Part shown: positions 1 through 5,003 of the stretch, piece after piece
How the letters are laid out: each line of letters begins with the position of its first letter
How positions within the stretch are numbered: position 1 is the first letter of the stretch
Source of the DNA: an uncultured Fibrobacter sp.
Lineage (GTDB): Bacteria; Fibrobacterota; Fibrobacteria; Fibrobacterales; Fibrobacteraceae
Length of the DNA stretch: 8,636 nt
Reading direction: 5' to 3'
Assembly: GCA_947306025.1 (NCBI GenBank)
Contig: CAMZFJ010000054.1
Span: 1 to 8,636 of the forward strand
Translations under genes and position numbers: made by a program
Notes under the pieces: generated by a model
What the model saw: only the letters and a program-made list of their open reading frames with translations
What the model was told of the DNA's origin: nothing
The model's database searches: none

Positions 1-1170
1 TTTAATCAAACCATAATAGCGATCCGTTTCGCCAGCGGCAACGACGTTGTAATCGTTGATGTAAAGGATGGCCTTCGGGTCAGCCTTGTGGGCCCATACA
101 AATGCGCTATCGAGAACTTCCCAACCGCACTTGTTGAAGGTCCAAGATTCGTGAATCGGTTCGTTCCACACGTCGTATTCCGTAATCTTGCCCTTGTATT
201 CCTTGAGGTCGCGATAAATGCGAGCCTTAAGCTTTTCGGCCATGTCTTCGCAGCTCCCCTTGTTGCTGTAATGCTTGTCGAAGCCATAGCCTTGGTGACT
301 CCACATGAGTGCATGACCGCGGAGTTTCCAATGATTTTGCGCCGTGAAGTCTGTGTATTCCTTCATTTCTTCGCGCTTAATTTTGCCTTTTTTCGGTTCG
401 TATTCCGGCCACTTGAACTGGTTCTCGGAAACGCCATGCCAGAAATACTTCTTAGCGGCATTGCGGTACCAATTTTCAATGCTGTCCTTGGTATCGTAAA
501 GAGCGAGTGCCGTACCGAACGGGAACGAATGGCGCAAGAGCTTGACGTGGACCTTTTCGCCCGGATTTGCCTTGACCACGAAATCCGCTTTGCGCAGGCT
601 ATCGATACGGGAGTCTGCGGCTTCGTACCATGCCGGGTCAGACATTTCGTCCATCTTTTCGACTTCAACGTCATCAAGCTGGATCCAGCCCTTCTTTAAG
701 CCAATCTGGAATGTGATATTGTTGAGACCATAGCCTTTCTGGTCGGCAAGGAAAATCATTTCATAAGTCTGCCACTTGTCCGTCAAGTCAAAAGAAGCGC
801 TTTCTTTTTGGCGGTAGTCCGGAGGGCCGCCCTGCACCACGGAATTGATGGGCATGTTGCCCTTAGCCTTGAACGAGAGCTTGTAAAAACCGGAGTCTGC
901 CAAGAATTTAGGCGGCTGGAGCTGCAAGCCCCACCACGGATTCGGAAGTTCCTTCACGATGACCTTAGCACCCTGCGAACCATCGACACCGAGCCCCTGC
1001 ACGGCAATCTGCGATTCCGCTTTTGCCGGACCATCGGGATTATTCCACAGGTACCAGCCGCCGTCACCGTATTCCATATCGCCGTTATTCAACTGCGCAT
1101 AAGATGGCATGGAATAAGCCATGGCAAAAGCAGCGACAAAAGCAAGAGCTTTTTTATTCATCAAAATCAT
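1..1170 (-). CDS. Secreted GH10 endo-1,4-beta-xylanase with N-terminal CBM-like domain (partial, C-terminus beyond the left edge)
   Basis: The enzyme is predicted to cut internal beta-1,4 bonds of xylan outside the cytoplasm. Reading from 1170 there are 390 uninterrupted codons to base 1. Residues 1-25 form a signal peptide (two Lys, a hydrophobic run, SYA before Gln26). Residues ~27-170 look like a beta-sandwich of the CBM4/9/22 kind: it opens LNNGDMEYG, is Trp-rich (NPWWGLQLQP), and ends WIQLDDVEVEK. The GH10 domain then begins: RGHALMWSH (284-292) is the family RGHxLxWH motif, WNEP has the acid/base Glu337, and YINDYN (370-375) follows. The nucleophile Glu (ITELD-type strand) would lie past the edge and is not seen. 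ATG 1170 is preferred to ATG 1161 because GAGGA sits 6 nt upstream. The gene is divergent from the lipoprotein operon. The GH10 call is strong. The exact CBM family is uncertain, and further C-terminal modules cannot be excluded. Confidence 0.93.
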   Translation of the reverse strand, partial: MILMNKKALAFVAAFAMAYSMPSYAQLNNGDMEYGDGGWYLWNNPDGPAKAESQIAVQGLGVDGSQGAKVIVKELPNPWWGLQLQPPKFLADSGFYKLSFKAKGNMPINSVVQGGPPDYRQKESASFDLTDKWQTYEMIFLADQKGYGLNNITFQIGLKKGWIQLDDVEVEKMDEMSDPAWYEAADSRIDSLRKADFVVKANPGEKVHVKLLRHSFPFGTALALYDTKDSIENWYRNAAKKYFWHGVSENQFKWPEYEPKKGKIKREEMKEYTDFTAQNHWKLRGHALMWSHQGYGFDKHYSNKGSCEDMAEKLKARIYRDLKEYKGKITEYDVWNEPIHESWTFNKCGWEVLDSAFVWAHKADPKAILYINDYNVVAAGETDRYYGLIK

Positions 1171-1174
1171 GCGA

Positions 1175-1181
1175 TTTCCTC
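1175..1181 (-). promoter_or_regulatory. Shine-Dalgarno site of the GH10 gene
   Basis: On the minus strand GAGGAAA precedes ATG 1170, with a 6-nt gap after GAGGA. It is 9 nt further from the in-frame ATG at 1161, so it decides in favour of the upstream start. Confidence 0.7.
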
Positions 1182-1230
1182 GTTTATAATTCAAGCAGGA
1201 ACATTCTATAGTCGTTAGTTACATTTTAAC

Positions 1231-1259
1231 GTCATCCTGAACGACAGTGAAGAATCCAG
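1231..1259 (+). repeat. Possible degenerate copy of a dispersed intergenic repeat
   Basis: The segment starts GTCATCCTGA and ends GAAGAATCCAG. This resembles the widespread short intergenic element of form GTCAT(C/T)-CTGAG-CG..-CGAAG-GATCCAG found in many bacterial genomes. Only one copy is present in the window, so its repeat nature is inferred from memory of that pattern and not shown here. It would lie in the 5' untranslated region of the xylanase if the upstream minus-strand box is used. Confidence 0.4.
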
Positions 1260-1271
1260 TTATTTCAAGTC

Positions 1272-1279
1272 CAAATATA
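1272..1279 (-). promoter_or_regulatory. Candidate -10/-7 box for the xylanase gene
   Basis: The minus strand reads TATATTTG, a full match to the TAnnTTTG box known from Bacteroidetes promoters and similar to a sigma70 TATATT. A start just downstream would leave a leader of roughly 95 nt before ATG 1170. No matching -33/-35 element was found at the expected distance, so this is only a candidate. An alternative TATAGAAT lies nearer the gene. Confidence 0.25.
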
Positions 1280-1389
1280 TACTCAAACCGCATTTTTCGT
1301 GCCATTTTGGGCCCTTTTTAAGGGAAGTAAAATGCAAACTACAGAAAATGTGTAGCAAGTGTATTGATATTTTAGACCTAGCACGTCTT

Positions 1390-1409
1390 TTGTAATTTCA
1401 ATATTACAA
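1390..1409. repeat. Perfect inverted repeat, possible operator
   Basis: TTGTAAT and ATTACAA form two 7-bp arms separated by 6 nt. The element lies 41 bp upstream of the -35 hexamer of the lipoprotein promoter. Symmetry and position fit a binding site for a dimeric regulator. There is no T-run or strong GC stem, so a terminator is unlikely. Short AT-rich palindromes can occur by chance. Confidence 0.35.
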
Positions 1410-1449
1410 GTTTTCCCGATGAAGCGTATTTTTCAAAAGATGAACAGAA

Positions 1450-1477
1450 TTGTGTTTTTTTCAGCAAAATGTATATT
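1450..1477 (+). promoter_or_regulatory. Sigma70-like promoter of the lipoprotein operon
   Basis: TTGTGT (1450-1455) and TATATT (1472-1477) are separated by 16 nt. The -10 hexamer ends only 8 nt before ATG 1486, so transcription would start about 0-3 nt from the start codon, giving a leaderless or nearly leaderless mRNA. No Shine-Dalgarno sequence is visible before ATG 1486, which agrees with this. Confidence 0.45.
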
Positions 1478-1485
1478 ATGAGCAA

Positions 1486-2766
1486 ATGAAATTTTTGCAA
1501 CTTATACTCCCCGCTTTGTTCATGACTTTTTTCGCTGCCTGCGACAGCGGCGATAGTTCAGATATAACGCAACCAGAAATCATAAAACAGTACACCGTAG
1601 AAGTTTATTTGGAAAATCGAATCATTCCCGATTCTGTAACCATTACCGTTTTTTCTAAAAACCATACGGTGAAATCTACGGTCAAAACACGAAAAAAATG
1701 CTTTGCCGGATCTCCATGCTTATTCGAAGCGGCTCCTCTTAAATATGAGGAATATGCAAGAATCACGGCTTTTGCCCATGCAATCAACGGAAACGACACG
1801 ACGAAAATGGAATTTTTCCGTTTTGCGCCCATGAATGCAACAAATCCATGGATAAATGCCGAATACCAAACGCCGATATTGAATATCTATACAGCAGCAG
1901 CGTCAAAAGCCGTCGAATATTTTTTGCAAGAAAAACAAATGTCGTACGAAGATGCAACGACAAAAGCGTATGACAATATGAAAGATTTTGGTATTGCGGA
2001 CAGGGAGTTCGAAAAAGACAAGTATAACCCCAATGTTTCTTCAATGAGAGCCGCCCAGCTCCCCTACATCTACTGCCGCTATTTTCTCTCTGATTCCGTA
2101 TTTTATAGCGATTTTCTCGAATTGCAAGATGCGATTCGAGATGGCGAATGGGGCGACACGTTATTCCGCGTCCGCGCTGCAGATGCTTTTGTCCGTACGT
2201 TCAAAAACATGAAATGGAATAATGCACCCGGCATGACATTTTACGGATACGATGACTTTATTCCCAATTTTTGGGAAATCACTTATGGCATGGAAGTTTG
2301 CAATGATCGTCTTATTGGAGATACTGTAGTGAATGCAAATCGCCGTAGTGAATTTTACGATAGCGTTTTTGTATGTGCAGGGCGCCTGAAACAAGCCGGA
2401 TTCAACTGGCAATTAGGGACCGGAATAAACGATAGATTCAATCCCAAGGTAGGAGAAAAAGATTCAACGATTTACATTTGTGGCCAAGAAGGATGGAAAA
2501 AGACGAATAACGTAAATACAATTCTTAAATACAGGCAAATTCCCTGTAATGCCGAAACCATCAATCGAACTTATATTTACAACGATACTCTCTACCTATG
2601 CCACAGCATGGATCATTCCGATGAAGAATGGCAAACGCTATATTTAAGCGGTACAAAACATGTTTATTGTGCATGGACCGGGGATAAAGATATCATCGAT
2701 TCTGTTTATCCAGGTGGAGTTCCGGATTCCGCATTGCTGATTAATGTCGAGGGGTTATGGAAATAA
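1486..2766 (+). CDS. Modular lipoprotein 1 of the operon, FISUMP-type N-terminus and short Cys-repeat tail
   Basis: This is a predicted 426-aa envelope lipoprotein of unknown function. Residues 1-18 are a lipoprotein signal with lipobox FAA-C19, followed by D-S-G-D-S-S. Residues ~36-115 are beta-rich with a Cys72/Cys78 pair. Residues ~128-240 are helical, including MSYEDATTKAYDNMKDFGI and FYSDF, and align by eye with the helical domain of the next two genes. The tail has two-Cys modules: Cys272/Cys297 with Trp308, a module with only Cys332 and Trp337, and Cys354/Cys372 with Trp382, then Cys395. Unlike its paralogues it has no FISUMP-like terminal domain and ends soon after the last module. 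ATG 1486 is chosen over the in-frame TTG at 1450 because it places the signal peptide at the very N-terminus. It is first in the operon, overlapping the next gene by 10 nt. The lipoprotein call is firm; the family placement is by architecture. Confidence 0.85.
   Translation: MKFLQLILPALFMTFFAACDSGDSSDITQPEIIKQYTVEVYLENRIIPDSVTITVFSKNHTVKSTVKTRKKCFAGSPCLFEAAPLKYEEYARITAFAHAINGNDTTKMEFFRFAPMNATNPWINAEYQTPILNIYTAAASKAVEYFLQEKQMSYEDATTKAYDNMKDFGIADREFEKDKYNPNVSSMRAAQLPYIYCRYFLSDSVFYSDFLELQDAIRDGEWGDTLFRVRAADAFVRTFKNMKWNNAPGMTFYGYDDFIPNFWEITYGMEVCNDRLIGDTVVNANRRSEFYDSVFVCAGRLKQAGFNWQLGTGINDRFNPKVGEKDSTIYICGQEGWKKTNNVNTILKYRQIPCNAETINRTYIYNDTLYLCHSMDHSDEEWQTLYLSGTKHVYCAWTGDKDIIDSVYPGGVPDSALLINVEGLWK
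2299..2676 (+). other. Two-Cys repeat region of lipoprotein 1 (about 3 modules)
   Basis: Residues 272-397 hold modules of the pattern C-x(n)-[YF]-x(2)-C-x(4-10)-W. The first runs Cys272 to Cys297 with Trp308. The second lacks its leading Cys and keeps IYICGQEGW. The third runs Cys354 to Cys372 with Trp382. The two lone cysteines, 332 and 395, could pair with each other or with a partner protein. Confidence 0.6.
2749..2754 (+). promoter_or_regulatory. Shine-Dalgarno-like site inside lipoprotein gene 1
   Basis: GAGGGG lies just 2 nt before ATG 2757, inside the end of the preceding gene. The gap is shorter than usual, which suggests either re-initiation by ribosomes finishing the upstream gene or use of a slightly later start. 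The ATG is kept because it gives a complete lipoprotein signal peptide. Confidence 0.4.
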
Positions 2767-5003
2767 ATCATAAATTGTTGAAGTTTGTTGTTTTTGCGAT
2801 TGTCGCCATGCTAGCAGCATGTGGTTCAGATACCTACTATTCCGGGCATTATGAAAATATTGACGATAAATTTGGCAAGCAACCCATAGCAACCGATACT
2901 AGTGCAAAAGAGAACTTTAACAAAAGTATCGCATTTGAGGGAAAATTCAACTTGGTTTCTGTATTGGAACCTGTCAAGCTAGAAATTACAGCTTTAGACG
3001 AGAACTTCGAAAAGACACAAACCGTATCGGCACGCATTGAAAGAAATAGACTTGACTTTACATACAAAGCGACTGAAATACATTTTTACAGGCCTTACGC
3101 CCAGATCGACTTCACATGCCGATTCAGAGATACAAAAGACCCTACAGAAATGCAATTTACGATTTTGGCAAATTTGAAAGAAAACGGTTTTCAGAATATC
3201 GATTTTTACCGCACTATCGAAAGTGGTTACCTTAAAAAGCTATTGAAAAAGAACGAATCATATAGTTTTGCGAAGTGGCATACACGTCAAGCAATCCACA
3301 ATCTTTTGGACCCAGAACTTGAATACGAATACGGCATAGAAAACGCACCATACGGAGCCGATACGCTCGAAGCGCTTGCTTACAACTACAGTCTATTTTT
3401 TACATGGGATTCTACGTTCTATAAGAATTTCAAAAAGCTCTTGCAGGCGGTAGGCGGTTCAAAAAAATGGGATGAAATTTTGTCCGTTTCTGAAATTTCT
3501 GAAACGCTCACCAGGCACTACAAGCTCGAAGACTCCCGTTGCAATAAAGACAGTCTTGAAAAAGTAAAACAAGACCGCGACTTTACACAACTCCGTTATA
3601 ATACGGCTACGTGGATTGTTCAAGGAAAGAATGACATTGACTGCAATGCCATCCCACAAAAACCGGCAATTGATACAACAAAAAAAGATACAACTTCAAA
3701 AGACCCTATTATCGAAAAATTTGGGAACTGCACAGTCAACAGAAAGCACACCAAAGCAAAACTTGGAGACGGTGAATATTACAGCTGCGACGGAACCAAA
3801 TGGATTTCCGTAAGCGCCCCAGAATACCATGAAGATTTCGGTAAAAGAGGTGAAATAGTCACCTACGATGGCTCTTACTTCATGTGCAATTACGAGTATT
3901 CGTGGCGCCTTTTAAATGACGATGAAATTCTCCCGCCTGTCAAAGACTTATTAAAATGCAATGACCATCAAGTTGTTGAATACGACAACAAATATTACCG
4001 TTGCAGATTCGAATACGTTTCGCTCGTAATTCAAGACGCTTGGCTTGAAATTCCAGAGGACAGTGTTGCGCAGTACCAAAAGAATGGCAAATTCTGCACA
4101 GATTCCACACAAGGAATTACCGAGGAAGAAAATGGTTCATACTTTACCTGCAATCATTATTCGTGGACAAAACTTTTGGACTATGAGAAAAAACTGTACG
4201 AACACGAATTAGCCCACAAAGATGAATGCAAGAACGGCAACAAAGGAACTGCGATATATTGGAACAACTCAAACTACTTCTACTGCAATAACGATACGCG
4301 CAGTTGGAAATCCATGGGCATTCAAAATCAAGAGCACTATGGATTAGGAATATTTGATAGAGGCGTATTCATAAGTAACGACACCCTTGAAAAGGAAATA
4401 GACGATTTTACGATTAAAGCTTCGCAAAGACCTGGATGGATTGCAGGGTTATTCGACGTCATAAATGTTACGGCAAATATTAATTCGCACCCCTACGGAG
4501 CATTTTTCAAAAAGACTCGCCCTTACCTTTCAGGATTACGAGGAGACAAGACTATAGACTTTAAAAATCTGTCTGACCAAAGCGAAAGCTTTGACAAATT
4601 CATGGAACAGTACACGCACCCCGAAAGCGCCTACCCTGCCTATATCGCTCAATTGACAAACGTAGGCGAAGAATCCTATATGGATTTTGCTACAGCCGAT
4701 AAATTCTGCCCTAAAGGCTACCACATCCCCGATACAACCGAATGGAGGACAGATTCGTTAAATGCACTTCCGATAAACGCAAGTATTTACCACGACAGCC
4801 CATTATACGTACGTTACAACGGGAAAACATACCTCTACGATATTTACTGGACAAAGACTCCCGTAAATTCAACGACCCAATACTGTATCGAAAATCATTC
4901 TGAAAACAACCAAAACACATCAAGCCGAATAATTGAATGCCCCAAAGACTTGTATCCAGGCGTACAAACATTATGCATTAAGGATGGTGAGTCAAATGAT
5001 TAG
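2757..5003 (+). CDS. Modular lipoprotein 2 with Cys repeats and FISUMP-like C-terminal domain
   Basis: This is a predicted 748-aa envelope lipoprotein of unknown molecular role. Its signal peptide ends in a canonical lipobox LAA-C22. Residues ~57-140 are a beta-rich domain starting FEGKF and containing EPVKLEI and DEN, matched in lipoprotein 3. Residues ~150-255 are helical and contain FYKNFKKLL-AVG-W, with 16 of 27 positions identical to lipoprotein 3. A Thr/Lys/Pro linker (~301-320) precedes two-Cys modules at 325-520. Residues ~531-640 are a less clear globular part. The end (~639-743) reads FCPKGYHIP, WTKT, YC and ECPKDLYP...LCIKD, which I take as a diverged Fibrobacter major paralogous (FISUMP, TIGR02145) domain. 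It overlaps the upstream gene by 10 nt and the next by 8 nt. Such proteins are abundant in Fibrobacter, but their job is not established. A role in surface binding is inference. Confidence 0.88.
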   Translation: MEINHKLLKFVVFAIVAMLAACGSDTYYSGHYENIDDKFGKQPIATDTSAKENFNKSIAFEGKFNLVSVLEPVKLEITALDENFEKTQTVSARIERNRLDFTYKATEIHFYRPYAQIDFTCRFRDTKDPTEMQFTILANLKENGFQNIDFYRTIESGYLKKLLKKNESYSFAKWHTRQAIHNLLDPELEYEYGIENAPYGADTLEALAYNYSLFFTWDSTFYKNFKKLLQAVGGSKKWDEILSVSEISETLTRHYKLEDSRCNKDSLEKVKQDRDFTQLRYNTATWIVQGKNDIDCNAIPQKPAIDTTKKDTTSKDPIIEKFGNCTVNRKHTKAKLGDGEYYSCDGTKWISVSAPEYHEDFGKRGEIVTYDGSYFMCNYEYSWRLLNDDEILPPVKDLLKCNDHQVVEYDNKYYRCRFEYVSLVIQDAWLEIPEDSVAQYQKNGKFCTDSTQGITEEENGSYFTCNHYSWTKLLDYEKKLYEHELAHKDECKNGNKGTAIYWNNSNYFYCNNDTRSWKSMGIQNQEHYGLGIFDRGVFISNDTLEKEIDDFTIKASQRPGWIAGLFDVINVTANINSHPYGAFFKKTRPYLSGLRGDKTIDFKNLSDQSESFDKFMEQYTHPESAYPAYIAQLTNVGEESYMDFATADKFCPKGYHIPDTTEWRTDSLNALPINASIYHDSPLYVRYNGKTYLYDIYWTKTPVNSTTQYCIENHSENNQNTSSRIIECPKDLYPGVQTLCIKDGESND
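3729..4316 (+). other. Two-Cys repeat region of lipoprotein 2 (5 modules)
   Basis: Residues 325-520 carry five modules of about 40 residues. Cys pairs with their trailing Trp are 325/344 with W349, 377 alone with W383, 401/416 with W429, 447/465 with W470, and 491/510 with W517. The shared core is an aromatic pair then x-Cys, as in YYSC, YFMC, YYRC, YFTC and YFYC. The second module lacks its leading Cys, leaving Cys377 without an obvious partner. Cys262/Cys296 upstream may be a further, more diverged copy. Confidence 0.7.
4671..4985 (+). other. FISUMP-like terminal domain of lipoprotein 2
   Basis: Residues 639-743 contain FCPKGYHIPDTTEW, matching the CPEGWHLPSxxEW signature of the Fibrobacter major paralogous domain. 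YWTKT stands in place of YWSST, and ECPKDLYP...LCIKD in place of the usual VRCVKD ending. It is shorter than the ~150-200 residues of typical members as I recall them, so it is a divergent or reduced version. Confidence 0.6.
4986..4990 (+). promoter_or_regulatory. Shine-Dalgarno-like site for lipoprotein 3
   Basis: GGTGA lies 5 nt before ATG 4996, within the coding end of lipoprotein 2. A second purine stretch, AAGGA (4980-4984), is 11 nt away. Together they support ATG 4996 over the in-frame TTG at 4933. Confidence 0.45.

Larger units (their letters stand above)
1171..1485. other. Divergent intergenic region between the xylanase and the lipoprotein operon
   Basis: These 315 bases separate two divergently read genes and must hold both promoters. 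No convincing small gene is visible on either strand. The region contains the xylanase Shine-Dalgarno site, a 29-base dispersed-repeat-like segment (1231-1259), a TATATTTG box on the minus strand (1272-1279), a 5-bp hairpin CCCTT-TTT-AAGGG (1312-1324), a perfect 7-bp inverted repeat (1390-1409) and a sigma70-like promoter for the lipoprotein operon (1450-1477). Most of it is AT-rich, as expected for a promoter region. Confidence 0.7.

Noticed and set aside
88..699. Long + strand open frame (203 aa) opposite the xylanase
   Set aside because: It lies fully antisense to a well-supported GH10 gene, has no ribosome site, and its composition is what the xylanase codon bias produces in the opposite frame.
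808..1218. + strand open frame of 136 aa opposite the xylanase N-terminus
   Set aside because: It is antisense to the CBM-like domain and signal peptide, with no recognisable product.
1312..1324. CCCTT-TTT-AAGGG hairpin as a terminator
   Set aside because: The stem is only 5 bp, no T-run follows, and no gene ends nearby because both neighbours are read outward.
1450..1485. Upstream TTG start for lipoprotein 1
   Set aside because: It would add 12 residues before the signal peptide and overlap the predicted promoter; ATG 1486 is better.
4933..4995. Upstream TTG start for lipoprotein 3
   Set aside because: It would overlap lipoprotein 2 by 71 nt and bury the signal peptide; ATG 4996 has a Shine-Dalgarno-like site.
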